64,000 nucleotides of DNA from Lunularia cruciata (Eukaryota > Streptophyta > Marchantiopsida > Lunulariales > Lunulariaceae), in the NCBI GenBank assembly GCA_948567375.1, contig OX419758.1:60269001-60333000 (forward strand), given 5' to 3'. A model generated the notes under the pieces. The model worked only from the letters and a program-made list of their open reading frames with translations, searched no databases and was not told the origin of the DNA. This document shows, in pieces, positions 46,680 to 58,949 of this stretch. The stretch's first letter is position 1; each line of letters starts with the position of its first letter. Position numbers and translations under genes: made by a program.

Positions 46680-47050
46680 ATCTTGGGTGCGGTAGGGCAG
46701 ATTTAGGGCCGACTCTATTGGGAATTAGCCCAAGTTACATTTTTGGTCTTTTCCTACTTCCCGTTTTAGGGCCGACTCTATTGGGGATTAGCCCAAGTTA
46801 CAATTTTTTGTCTTTTCCTACTTCCTGTTGCTTCCTCGTACTTGCATAGCTAGAATATCTTAGGTGCGGTAGGGTAGATTTAGGGCCGACTCTATTTTCT
46901 ATTACATTTTTTTATCTCTCCCTTGCTTCCCCTACTTGCATAGCTCGGATTTAGGGTCTACTCTATTGGGGCTTAACCCCATGTTACCTTTTTTATCTCT
47001 CCATTGTATGGTTTGATGGAATCTTCCTATGGATCGGTCGCCTTTCTCTT
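46680..47050 (+). repeat. Non-LTR 3' tail copy, multiply tandem
   Basis: Four degenerate units contain atcttaggtgcggtagggcaga and gggccgactctattggg-attagccc, matching 34,410-34,470. They end with the canonical atggtttgatggaatcttcc, atcggtcgcctttctc. Confidence 0.75.
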
Positions 47051-47341
47051 ACTTGCTTTTCATGTTCTTTCTTTTCACACTTCTCTTTCTTGTGAGAGTA
47101 GATTTACTCTTTCCCATCCAGCGCTGACATTTCTTACTCCCCTCTCTTATTATTACCGAACCTATCCTTGACAACTTTTACTGCTTCCCGTTGCTTCCCC
47201 GTGCTTTCTTTCTTGCTTTTCATGTTCTTTCTTTTCACACTTCTCTTTCTTGCGAGAGTAGATTTACTCTTTCCCATCCAGCGCTGACGTTTCTTACTCC
47301 CCTCTCTTACTATTAACGAACCTATCCTTGACAACTTTTCA
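47051..47341 (+). repeat. Tandem duplication, ~130-bp unit at 161-bp spacing
   Basis: 47,051-47,180 and 47,212-47,341 are nearly identical (cttttcatgttctttctttt, gagagtagatttactctttc, cctatccttgacaactttt). High identity relative to the surroundings suggests a recent duplication. Confidence 0.85.
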
Positions 47342-47564
47342 ATGTTATGTCCTGGATTTCCCTTTTACCAATGGATGTTTGGGATTTCAATGACCCATCA
47401 GGAGTGTTTCGGCTCCTTTTTTCCTTACTCATGTTGATTCATTTCTGTCTTGTCTGGTTCTCATTATTATATTATGGTGAGACGCATGCGTTTTCCTTAT
47501 GGCCTGCATTTCTGCTTGCTCTTTCTTTCCACACTTCCACTTCTGTTTCTCGACATTCTCACTA

Positions 47565-48370
47565 TTTATGACAGGACACTCTAGGGGAGCAACCCAGTTT
47601 CCCTTGGCACTCATGAGTTTCCAAGCCAAAACTTGGTATGAGGGGTACTAACACTTGCTTAGTTACTTCTGCACTGCTTGAGGCATTGATAAAATCACAT
47701 GTGTTGCAGTGGAGATTTACTATGGCCGCCCTTCTATTTCCCTTTGCTGTTTAGTGTCTCATGACTCAAGCTTCCATAACACTTGTTGCGATATACTTTA
47801 TATCCTGTCCTCTTTTGTGTTGGCCTTCATTGACCTGTTACACTCTTCGATAGGTCTCTGCAGGCACACCATCCACAAGCTCTCTTATTGTTCCATTCCT
47901 CCGTTCCCCCGTTGAATCCCTTCCTATTACTTTTCCTTCACTCTTCACCTAATTCATGGTTCGACATCCCATCTATGCGGTGTTTCTACCCCGACTCCAG
48001 CCTACGTTCTAGTTTTAATCGTTCGCACACTGCTCACTGGTGGTCTATTACCTGACGTTTTATATTTCTCGCATTCGTCTGCCTAGCTGTTAACAATTTC
48101 GAGTTAGTAGTATTTATTAAGTAGTTTTTTATTTACTAAATACTACTAATTTACTTAGTAGTATTTTAGTATTTACTAGTCTTTCAGATATATGTTAATC
48201 TCAATTTCTTGCAATTATACCTTTGCTTCAGGTTACATTCTACTTTATGGATTTATCACTATTTTTCGCATTGTGCATCAAGTACCTCTTGGTTACCGAT
48301 CATTTCCATTTCATGAGTTCTGGATCATGAGAGCAGAAGCCGTTATGGAACAACGGCTTCTGCTCTCATA
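47565..48370 (+). repeat. Penelope terminal repeat (pLTR), copy G, with terminal hairpin
   Basis: Reverse complement of the copies at 18.7, 24.9 and 30-31.8 kb (tggtatgaggggtactaaca, ggccgcc, gactcaagc, ccgactccagcc, tggttaccgatcat, catgagttctgg). It ends with an 18-bp inverted repeat: arms 48,327-48,344 and 48,352-48,369, loop of 7. Same orientation as the reverse transcriptase copy 2 to its left. Confidence 0.8.
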
Positions 48371-49227
48371 TACATATATATATACTAAGCATGTTTCCTA
48401 AATGTGTGTTAAAACACTTCAAACAGAAGTGTATTTCAAACCTTTTGCCCGTGACTAATCGCCATATGGTCACACACTGGAAGGACATAAACTCAGATCG
48501 ATCCAAAACGTTACATGTGTGTGAGTGTATTTCTGATCTCTGGGAATGCATCGAACATAAAAATTCCCATGAGCAAAGATCACTGACTGGAAATAAGAAA
48601 TTGCTAGCTACCAGTCAAAAGCGTGGAACCTTCTGGGTACACTGCCATCAAATTCAGAGTGGGAGATTGACAAGCGAGAGATTATAAAAGATTACTCATT
48701 AAAACCTCTCCAAGTGAGAACAATCATCGCTGTTCCTCTGAAATTTTGAATCACATTGAAACAGTTCATGACATCTGCATATCGGGAATGCAACAAGGAA
48801 ATTTTGACAGAACACATAATTGATTGGTTTCCTTTCATTTCCCTGCTTGATGATTAACATGATTGTGACACTATGGAAACCTCAGCTAGAACTTGATCAA
48901 GCGGGCGGCTCATGACGTGTCTTATAATATGAAGGATCTGGGTTCCTTGGAGGCTGACCTTCAACATGATTGACTTTCATGTCACATATCTCAGTGCTTC
49001 ATTCTACGTGCAGCTGATACACTGACGTGCAGAAAGAGGACAACTTACTAGGACAGACTACAACTCAATTAATGAATCTCTGATGTGTCGAACTGATGTA
49101 ACAACTAATTACAGAAAGCACCTGCTAAAAGTACAAATCATGCTTATGCGTACTTCAAGCGGACATACAGGATATCCCAGCCCAATTTTGTTTCTCATAG
49201 AATACAACATGCAAATCTGTCAAGTGG
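48371..49227 (-). other. 3' flank of the lycopene cyclase gene
   Basis: No coding sequence recognised. It would contain the 3' untranslated region and terminator of the gene on its right; I could not fix a polyadenylation site. Confidence 0.4.
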
Positions 49228-52200
49228 CTACTCCCGCTTCATTAGTAATAGATTTTTAATCATGTTGCCGAGGGGGGGTGTTCCCTTGATTATGATCTCT
49301 GCCCTTGCTGTGTTGGACGCATGGCTAAAAAGCGCCAGTCCAAAGCCAATAAGCTGCCATACAGTAAGCCGGAGACATTGGAAATTTCAGTTAAGATGAT
49401 CTTAGCTTAACACTGCAGAAAACAGTTCTTCTTACAGTAGTCACACGAGTATTGACAAGAGGGACTGAAGCCAACCTGGATTAGCTCCATAAGAACGCAA
49501 GCCAGGATATAGAGAAATGAGGACAGAAGCCGTTCATCGAACGGGAGATCGAGAACTCATTGAATGCATATGAGATACAAGATATGTAATGTATACAAGA
49601 TAACGAACATATGATCGAATGATAGCATAAATAAACGTAACCTGGAAACATATAAAGAGTAACACCTATATACAAGTAGCATGCATCGAAGAAACGGAAA
49701 CAGAACAACAGCGCGTGTAGAGAAATAAAATCAACAGGACAAGTGACGACTTAACGAGCCACACGAGAAAGATTAAAATAAACAGAAGTTGAGAATCATG
49801 TAGAAACCTGGAAATCGAAAGTCGAAAATCGCAAATCACAAGCCAGGGTAGTTGAAACAGACGAAGCATAGAATTAAGGAATTACCTCCCAGAAGTACAA
49901 CCTAGAGGACAAGAAGCCTTGCCAATGATGCTCATCCAGGTCAAAAAATGCATTGAAGAACCGCCTTGTTCCAATCAGGTCAAGCTGTCAAACGAGAAAG
50001 ATTTTAGCCTCGGCACTCGTTGCCAGATATAGAGCTATTGCAAGAGATATTGACTTCCACACAAATTCCCAACATAGCCGAATGACAGTACATCACATCT
50101 GACGATAGACATTTTCTGCGGAGCATACTGCAAAGTACAAAAAGATTGTCACGGATAGTAGAACCTCCTCGGAAAATGCTTGTCATTTGGATGGTCGTAG
50201 CAGCGAGAACGAACCAAACAGCAACATACATCATCTGTACGAAGGTGCTGTGAGAAGGAACCAAGCAGACTAACCCTACTTGATCCCGTTACTTCGCTTA
50301 CCTTCAAAAGTACGTCCATGCCGAAACAGAAAAATTCTCTTTGTTGCTGTCTCTCTAAAGGCCATAAGTCGGCCCATACTCCTGCCGCTATCTGATCTCC
50401 AAACGGTCCTTTCGGCGGTGGTGTAATTGCCAGCTGCGTCGCATCCTGGCTAGTTGATGACTCTGCACTCTTCGCATCCCTGCTTGCGGATTCTATGAAT
50501 GGATGGCTAGCACCACCAAGCCTCTTAACCAAGGAGTCCGCCACAATTGGAGCGGCTGCCAATGTCCGCGCCACCATATAGCCTGAAAAGCATCACCCGA
50601 CATGCACACTTCAATTAAATCTTCCTAGTTTCATTGTGATGTGACAACCAGTATCCGCATTTGCAGCTTCAAGTGCATCTATCCCTTCAGTTTCAACAGG
50701 ATAAGACGTGCCGTTTCCTCCATGTTTCAAGATCAGCATATGTGAGTAAAGCACAAAGGAAACATACCAGTAGAGGGATGAACCATTCCTGCTGTTCCTC
50801 CAATTCCCAATACTCTTTGAGGTATCACGGGAAGCACTCCCCCCATAGGGATGACACATACTCTGCAGAAAAGCCCCGGTTCATCACATGGAATCTTTAC
50901 ACATATCTATTTGGAAAGAGACTTGGATAGTTTCTCTTGATTCTGCGACTTTTTGCGGCAAGTCAATGGTTGACGGCACAAAGCGACATTCTGTGATAAC
51001 TTGCTTAGAACAAGGGATGATCTAAAGTAGCAGAACTCACGACAGGTCACACCCTCCACTTATGAACACACGGGTCAGTACTAGGGACGTAGGAAGAGAC
51101 GCACTCGTCCTCTTCAATGCTCTTCACATTGATACCAAGATGTTTCAACCGTGCCTCCATTCGCTGCTGGATCACCTCCAGGGGTACACCCGGCCTGGCA
51201 ACAAGTGAGGTTTCCTCTGGAAAATCATATTCACACGCGAGATCGAGAGATTAGAAGTAGAAACTACCAATAGAAGGGGACCTTGAAATGTCGCGATGCC
51301 CAGTATGTACCATGCCATGCAGCTCTGAACGAAGTTCGATCTAGTTGACATGCGAATGACCTACAAGCTGCTTCTCTCCTTAGCCTTGCTAGTCATTAAA
51401 AGTGGAACATCGGAAGGAAGTCTTTGAATCCAAAACGATATCTATCCACTTTAAAATTTACCCAAAAATATTTTTGTCGACGAGAATGGCATGGCGTATA
51501 AAAAGGTAGGAAGCTTCTTGTTACTTTCTCTTAGATCAGGATACTTATTTAAGTGAGAGTCCCTCCAATCCATGAAAAGCATTTTATCAAGATCAAAAGG
51601 ATGACAGTCGACCTGAAACATCAAAACAGAAACGAAGAGTTGCGTTTAGGGTCATGAAATTTTACATAGCTCACAAGTGAACGCTTTCGATAAGGAAATA
51701 ATTAATTACACAGCTGGGTAAAGGACAAACTGCTTCATACAGGACTAACACGCGAGTATCGACGTAGTAGGTCAACTGACCAGATGCAAGGAGATGTCTT
51801 CTCACCTCTGCGACAATGCCGTACGCAATCTGATAACCTGGGTTGAAAGGCTTGTCATATTGCACCAGACGTCTAGAGTGGCCTGTAGCATCCAAAACTG
51901 TTGTGGTCTCGATCACATATCCATCGTCACAAACCACAAATGAGCGATCCTTGCTGTGAGTGACAGCTTTTACCTGCGAATATCAACTCATTCAGTTAAA
52001 AGAAACCTCCAAGCTGACAGCGTATATCGTAACGCTGTTTCTAGTGTCAAACCTTGAACAAAACCTAAGGATTGCTTGATGACTCTTCGTCGTAGACCCC
52101 CAAACTGACTGCCTACTTGAATGTGTGTGATTTGCAAATCTTTCACTGAGCGGCTAATAGCGCAATATCTGATCATCAGATCACTGACAGTTACAGAAGA

Positions 52201-53149
52201 AGCCATCGCCTATGAGATCTAGGACCAGCCGAAGCTTCCATTTGCGTCGTTTCGGCACGCCAGTGATGCGTTTGGCCCTGGTTCGTGGTAGAAAGAGAGA
52301 ACACAAATGCCAATGACTTGGAACTCGGTACCAGGTAAGACGCCTGCTGAAGGGTGCGGCTAAAACAATTCCTTCCAGTACTTCTAAATTTCGTTTGTAG
52401 TGACTTTCATGGAAACAGAATATAATAGCTTCCCTCAATTTATATCAGAAGCTTGGATTCTGAACCCCTAGAGAGATGAAACATCACTGTTATACCTTGG
52501 ATTGATAGAACTGAACTCCATTGGTGATACATTGCTCAATCATTTTCGACTTCAATTTCGTTCTATTCACTCTTCCGTAGGGCCGCTGCAGTAACTTCTT
52601 CTTCTCGTCATCCAAGTACACTACAGCGCTCCCCCATGTGTAGTCCAGGCAATCCAGAAGGTCCATGGCTTCAAATTCGTCCACCCAAACTCCATAGTTA
52701 TTGGGCCAAACACTCCTGGGCTCCGGGTCAATGCAACAAACACTCAATCCCTGCCCTGATACTCTCTGAGCTACAGCCAAACCTGCAGGACCCCCGCCCA
52801 CTACCACAAGATCCACAGCCTTGCTCTTCCTCGGATCAAAAATGGGAATGTCATAGTTCAGCTTCTTCAGCTCAACTTTAGGCTTCAACTCCAGCAGGGT
52901 ACCGCCCACTGCTCTAGCAGACCGAATTCTCTTCTGAGCCTTTCTCAGCCTGTTTGGCACTCCTAAGGAAAGGCGGCTCCCGGTTCCACCCAATTCCCCA
53001 CATTTAGCACTGAATTCTTCCACTCTCGACACAATTGGGCACAAACTGGAACACAAAAAGTGTTTCGGACCAGAATTGCTTTCCTTGAACAATCCAGTGC
53101 TGCCTATGCCAGCCCCAACCACACCCAATGACGCTGTGGACGAAGTCAT
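49228..53149 (-). CDS. LCYB: Lycopene beta-cyclase, eight exons
   Basis: Converts the linear psi ends of lycopene to beta rings, giving beta-carotene in the plastid. Exons: 53,149-52,496; 51,973-51,806; 51,612-51,462; 51,216-51,105; 50,862-50,768; 50,582-50,302; 49,984-49,886; 49,353-49,228. All introns are GT-AG (185-532 bp) and phases agree, giving 561 codons plus TAG. Start at MTSSTASL; the first ~95 residues form a Ser/Arg-rich transit-like leader. Motifs: VVVGGGPAGLA (about 114-125, FAD binding), WPNNYGVWVDEFE (148-160), YGRVNR (191-196), LDATG (245-249), FMDWRD (287-292), FLEET (about 323-327, needed for cyclase activity), HPSTGYMVARTL, QREFFCFGM (474-482). Together these favour beta over epsilon cyclase. 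Slightly longer than usual (~500) because of a Ser-rich loop near 410-450. MGGVLPV replaces the usual MGGPLPV. Looks functional. Confidence 0.93.
49489..49690 (-). repeat. Penelope terminal-repeat fragment in LCYB intron 7
   Basis: agaagccgttcatcgaacgg, gagatcgagaactcattgaa and tgcatatgagatacaagata match the start of the terminal repeats at 31.07 and 48.3 kb. Similarity fades beyond about 49,690. It lies well inside the 532-bp intron and spares both splice sites. Confidence 0.7.
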
Positions 53150-54100
53150 TTCTACCACTCCTTTGTTCCAGAACCTCACCTTTCGTTACTATGGCTATGT
53201 CCACAAACCTGAGGCAGATAACAGCGTCCTACACAGACTTCCCTGCTCCAGTCCCAAGAGGTCTCCACAACACTCTCATCTCTTTCCTATCCTCGGCTGT
53301 GCAGACAAACATCAGACAATCTTCTGGACCTTGACTCTCAGCAGAAAATGTTTGTAGAAGGCTAAACAGACTACAATAGTGACTACCCTGGTGGCATGGA
53401 GTGGCTAACAGCTACCGGGGGCTTATAGCAGCGCAGAGCAACTTTGGCTAGACTGCTGAGCCCCTTACAATTCAGCCATTCTCACATATACGAATCATGT
53501 GGGTTCTGACCGACTAATTCCCAAATCTCCTCCACGCTTTCATCACATGGCTCGTATCTGGCACCGCTCTCTCAGTTCCTCGAAGAATCTGCCATGGATA
53601 GATACGCCAGAATAAGGGACACTCCAAGCAGCAGTACAACAGAACCTTCTGTCTTCAAACGCCTCGAATCTCTCGCACAACACGCAACCGCAACTCTCCT
53701 ATTGCTCCTCTTGCTTACTTCCAAATCAGATTCTTCTTCTTCGCCTCCGTTCCATGGATGCGTCGCTCTGTTGTTACTATGTGAAGTGAAGAACGAAACG
53801 ATAGTCGACAGACAACCTCAAGGTGAAGGCTAACGACTCGTGCTGGAGCCCAGGCTCCACACTCTCTCCTCTACCTTTCGGATTGAATTCCGCGCTCTAC
53901 TGTTGGGCACAAACACCCACTAGAATGGGACCGGATTATCCATCCCCTTCTTCCTTTTTGTCCTTCTCTTGTGGACAGAAATATTTACCTCTTTCTGCAC
54001 CTTGGTCAAACAAAGTCTACAGAACCCAACATCTGTTTCTTGCAAAGAGGACAGGCACAATAAGAGAATTCTAGTGCTGTCTAGTCGAACTTAACTGGAT
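53150..54100 (-). promoter_or_regulatory. Upstream region of LCYB
   Basis: Non-repetitive sequence 5' of the cyclase start; the frame stays open for ten codons above the chosen ATG, to a GTG. No clear TATA box or light-responsive element could be assigned by eye. A plus-strand frame at 53,594-53,833 (MDRYARIRDTPSSS) is uncharacterised and may be chance. Confidence 0.4.
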
Positions 54101-54649
54101 TTCTCTTTCTCCTCTTCATTTTAGTCTGACATGTTAGACTTGCAATTTATGTTCGCACCGTCGAAGTAAACCATTTGGAAACTCGAAAAGCTATAAAGTA
54201 CAACTTGGTGACCGTCTCAAAGTTGGCTCTAGTGGAGTCGTTGGAACTTATGATCTATGGAGTAAACATGTTTTGCAAGAAGGGGTAAAAGGTGTTTAAT
54301 GCCGACCATGGGTTTACTTATTGAGTGGACATAGGGGTTTCAATTGGGGCTGTAATGATTCCATATAATGTTTAATAGACATTGTGTAAAAAAATTAGGG
54401 ATATGTAAGGAGTAACCTTGTAGTAACGATTTATGGATCTTTGTCCATCCCAAGAAAACTTGGCATATTTTTGTTAATTAGTGGGTTCCCATATTCCTTT
54501 AAACTCCTGCAAATGATTTTAGGACCTGGTCAACTATTTCTCAAAATTTCATGTATCCATAATAAATTTATTGGGACTCATCTTCACCAAAAAGTCATTA
54601 AAACGCACTAATGGTGTATGCTTTACTTGACTTTGGATGTCCCAACAAT
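54101..54649. other. No gene seen
   Basis: AT-rich transition from the genic block to the Gypsy LTR. Nothing recognisable. Confidence 0.35.
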
Positions 54650-55706
54650 TGTAACGCCAAAACTAGTTTACTCGGACGTTAGAGTGGTAGTGTTCGCAAT
54701 CATATCTAACTTATTAGTTGCTCATGGACTATTTGATAGAAGCCAGATTTCATGTTAGAGCTATTGATCATATGATGGGACCTAATGTCACTTGCACCGT
54801 TTGCACTATCAAATGTACAATCAACGGTTAGGGTTGGAGACCTAGATCAAGTAGAAGGGTATACTTTTGAAGTGCAACTCTAGAGAGCTCACTTCTATGA
54901 TGTTGAACCTTTGAGTTCTTGACTATGGTGGATAGAGGTTGGTGAACATCACCTGGGGTCTCTTAACTAGAGTGTGTGTGGCTTGATTATAATGAATGCT
55001 CCATTGTTGGTAGATTGTCGAGAGGAGGATCAAGTGCAGATCCAATTTGAATGTGATTCGAGTGGAAGAGTGAACTAATTACATAAGAGATGTCAGAGTC
55101 AAGGGGAAATCGGGTGTAGGAATTGAGGACATTGGTGATATCTCTAAGTTTGGTGGATCTTTAGTACATTCAATTGTGATCTTAAATTCCCTTGAGAGTG
55201 ATCATATGCAGAGGCCCTATTTGAGTTGATGTAGATTTCGCAAACAATGTATGGAAGTGCTGCCCACATTTATCAAAATTGAGGCAATTTTTGAACCAAT
55301 GGATATCAATTTGAGCGCAAGAGAGTGAAATCAAAGGCCCTATTGTAACAAATTGGATTTGAGGAGTAAAATTGGAGGTAGATTTGAGAACCCTATCCCC
55401 TCAAATTAGGGATATAGAGATTCTCATCCTCTCAATTTAACCCGAGTTGATAGATAGCAAAGGATATGGCAGTCAGCCAATTACAAAAGTGTGTCATATT
55501 GGAAAAGGTTGTCTAGATTTGAAAGTCGATTTGATGAAGGTTGTCCAAAGTGGGAGGTTTCTTGAATTGCCTTAACTAATGCTTGAGTTGGTGAAGCTTG
55601 GCCAAATTTGGAAAGAGTTCAAATTAGCAAGAAGAAAAGCTTTGTTTGGTTGAATTTAGAGGCTTCAAGGCATATGACTACAAGCTAGAGAGACTACAAA
55701 GGCCTA
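54650..55706 (+). mobile_element. LTR and leader of a Gypsy A relative
   Basis: 54,650-55,081 matches the LTRs of Gypsy A (gagagctcacttct, tgagttcttg, ggcttgatt-taat, gtgaactaatta). 55,082-55,700 matches the Gypsy A leader after 3943 (gggtg-a-gaattgagg, atctc-aag-tggtggatc, cttgagagtgat). The element is cut at 55,706 by the next LTR. Confidence 0.75.
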
Positions 55707-56144
55707 TGTAACAATATAGAGTTTATAAAAAATTTAGTTGAGACTAAAAAAGTAACAAATAGGCCAAATTAGTTAAAATTAATTAAGAATGTTCTAGAAG
55801 TATCTACAAAACTTCTCGATACCTTCCAAATATTGAGTAAAGTGCATGTCAAGTAGGTGACTTCTAGGGGAAACTTCTTGGCTAGCTTAACTTCCACGCC
55901 AAGTAGGTGGCTTCTAGAAGGAAGATTCTTGACTAGCTTAACTTGCTTAGTTGCTTAACTTCCTGACTAACTTAACTTCCCAAAGAAAACTTCTTGAGAA
56001 ACTTCCGAAGAGCTTTATATGTTCTCTATAAATACCAAAGCTCAAGCTCATGCTAGAAATTTGAAGTTTACCTCATTCAAGAGCACCAATGTGATCTTTC
56101 ACTCCAATATTCCATTCTCTTACTTTTCTCCTTGGTGTTTTACA

Positions 56145-56160
56145 TTGGTATCAAAGCAAG
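56145..56160 (+). promoter_or_regulatory. Primer-binding site of element D
   Basis: ttggtatcaaagcaag follows the 5' LTR end directly and resembles the initiator-methionine tRNA site TGGTATCAGAGC, where minus-strand DNA synthesis starts. Confidence 0.75.
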
Positions 56161-56389
56161 AATGGGATGGATGCAATTTATGGACCACCAAATCCATTTC
56201 CCTTGAATCATGTGGATTTTTGTATTTGTGTACTACCTAAGCATCATTTCACGTGGTTCATCATCTCATGCTTTAGGCAAATTTTTCTAAATACAATCAC
56301 CTTGTTCGATGAATCATTGATACTTTTGATTGTAACTTATGGAGTGCGGTGGATGTGTTGCATCTATTTGTTAACTTAGATAGGTGTAG

Positions 56390-57630
56390 GTAGTTTGATA
56401 GAGTAATAGCCATGGCATTGATGCTTGAAGTTATGATAACTATGTAGTAACAAATTGAGCACATTACTTGATTGTTGGAAAAAAGAGATCAACAACAAGA
56501 GAATTTAGAGAAAGCATACTTTTGAGAAGGAGAAGAAAAATCTGATTTTGAAGGCAAGAATCTCTCTAGTGCAATGGAGAATTTTGTGTTTAAATGCAAA
56601 TATTATGTTGGAACTATAAATTTTCAAGATGAATAGAGATTGATTCTCTTGGCTTCAAGCAAATTGGATGGAGTGACAAAACTCTAATGGAAATTTTGAG
56701 TGGAGCTAGTTGAACAATAATTTTGTGTGCCAATCTTGACATGGGAAGAATTCAAGAGCGCAATTATTGGTAGATTCCAAGCTATAAATGTTGCACTAGC
56801 GGCACAAGGTAGATTGGCAAAATCAAAGTATTTGGTTCTTTGAGAAGATACATCACTCAATTATAGAACACCATAATGAAAATCTCAAATATAATAGAAG
56901 ATGAAGCTCTAGATATATTTGTGAGGGGCTTAAAGTCATGCATCAAATTGGAAGTGATAATATGGGAACCCAAAAACTTGGAAGAAGCCATGTGGTTGGG
57001 TGAGCACTTTGATTCCTTGGTTTCCGCAACTTGGTCTTGAATTGGCCAATACATTACACACGGGTGGAAGAGCTAGCACCAATGGAGATTGATATCATCT
57101 AATAGAGACCACTTGGCACTACAAATAGGGAGAGATTGAAAAAAACTGGTGGTTGCTTTTATTATTGCCAAATTGGACATTGCATTATTGAATGTTTACT
57201 CAAGAATGGACGATCTCAAAAAATTGCACAAATGGAGTTTGTGGAGCATGATGATCAAGGAAACAAAGAATCCCAATAGGAAATATTGAGCCACATATTG
57301 GGAATTTGACCAATGGGATTGAAGACTTGATCTAGGCAAGTTTGCTTCAATTGCAAGGTATGATATTTGATCATGGTTGTAGGAATTTGGCTAATTTATG
57401 AAATTTAAAGAATTGCATATCTATGCAATTAGCAAAGGAATTAGGTCTTGCTATCAAGCTAGTGTTTAGAAGTGGATTGATGATGGCAAGGATTGTAGAA
57501 AGGGTTATGCATTCCATACATCACATCTTGTTACATTCAAGATTGAGAAGGAATATTTGGAATGTATGAGGTTTGTAGTAAAGCCTTTACACTTTGATAC
57601 CATTTTAGGTCTGCCTTGGCTTGAATATCA
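56390..57630 (+). pseudogene. Element D gag and protease
   Basis: A degraded capsid region is followed by a zinc-knuckle-like GGCFYYCQIGHCIIEC at about 57,145-57,195 (spacing imperfect). A decayed aspartic protease region follows near 57,360-57,600; its catalytic D-S/T-G is not clearly preserved (FDHGC where FD-G is expected). Confidence 0.65.
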
Positions 57631-57847
57631 TAAGGTTTAATTTGATTGGACACGATGATCATTCAAATATAACACCAAGGTAAAAATTACCAATTAGGTT
57701 GTCTGGCACCTTTGATAAGACACCTAAGAATACTCAATCCCAAGATGGTAAGTTTATTAGTAAAAAAACCATATAGTAAGTTTTGGAGGAAAATATTCCT
57801 AGTTTTGCAATGAGGATCAAGTCGATTGTGCATTGAGAATCTGATGA

Positions 57848-58620
57848 GTGCCAAAAGCCTTATCAAGAAATTGTATAAAAATAGTTCAGGAGTTTGTAGA
57901 TGCGTTTTTGGATGATTTGCCAAAAAGATTACTTTTTGATTGTGGTATGACCTCCAAGATCAAGTTATTGCCAAGAAGTACTCCAATGAGTAGATCAATC
58001 TATCAATTTGCACCAAAGGAGTTAGAAAATTTTCAGAAAATATTGATGGAATCTTTGGAGAAGGATTTTATATGACATAATACATCTCCTTGGAGAGCAT
58101 CGATACTATTTTCCCAAAGAAGGATGGAGGACTTTGCTTTTGTATTTACTACTGTGGCCTCAATAAAAAAATTGTGAAGAATGCATATCCTTTGTTTCAA
58201 ATTCACAACTTGCTAGATCAATTGAATGGAGTACAATACTTCTCCAAGTTGGATCTTCAAAGTGGCTATTGGCAAATTCTCACTAATGGGGATTATGTGT
58301 AGAAGATTACCTTTTGCATAAGGTATGGGTATTTTGAATGGAGAGTTCTACCTTTTGGGCTTACTAATGTGCCAATTGTCTCCATGGATCAAATGCATCA
58401 AGTATTGGTGGGTTGTTGGATCAATATGTAATGGTATTTTTGGATGATATTTTAATCTATAGCAAGATGGAGACAAAACACATGAATCATGTATAAGAAG
58501 TCCTAAGACAACTACATCATTGGAAGTTTTATTGCAAGAAGTCAAAGTGTACCTTTTGGTAGCAAAAAGTTACCTTCTTGGGTCCTAAGGTCTCATCGGA
58601 GGAGATCAAGATAGAAGAGG
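57848..58620 (+). pseudogene. Element D reverse transcriptase
   Basis: FVDAFLDDLPKRL, then IFPKKDGGLCFCIYYCGLNK, YFSKLDLQSGYWQI (first catalytic D) and, near 58,425, YVMVFLDDILIYSK with the catalytic FLDD intact. Frames are broken at 58,075 and 58,303 and in between the motifs. Confidence 0.9.
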
Positions 58621-58688
58621 AGAAAATCAAGACCATTATTGATTGGCTTTTCCAAAGGATGCCATAGAAGTGTAAGCATTTAATAGGA

Positions 58689-58949
58689 TTGGCAAGCTTT
58701 TACAGACAATTCAGCCATTATGCTCATGTGGTTGCACCATTCACCAACCTCTTAAGGAAGGCCTCAAACTTTCAATGGACCACCAAACACAAAGAAGTAT
58801 TCAAGAAAATAAAGCATATGGTGTCCGCACAACCCATCCTTCAACCACCTTGTGTGGTTGATTTTGATACTTCTAACTTTGCCATTGGAATGATGTTGCA
58901 ACAAGAATTTCTAGATGGGGTACATCCCATTGCCTTTGTGTCTCGCTGA
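58689..58949 (+). pseudogene. Element D RNase H start
   Basis: ASFYRQF, FTNLLRKASNFQWTTKH, then VVDFDTSNFAIGMMLQQ and HPIAFVSR: the connection domain and the first catalytic aspartate (DTSN..IG) of Gypsy RNase H. The rest is truncated. Confidence 0.85.

Noticed and set aside
48327-48369. Rho-independent terminator
   Set aside because: A hairpin in a plant nuclear repeat with no U-tract logic; it belongs to the Penelope terminal repeat.
49228-53149. Lycopene epsilon-cyclase
   Set aside because: The sequence has WPNNYGVWVDEFEAMDLLD, FLEET and the QREFFCFGM block of beta cyclases, not the epsilon-type FTNNYGVWEDEF and its C-terminal sequence.
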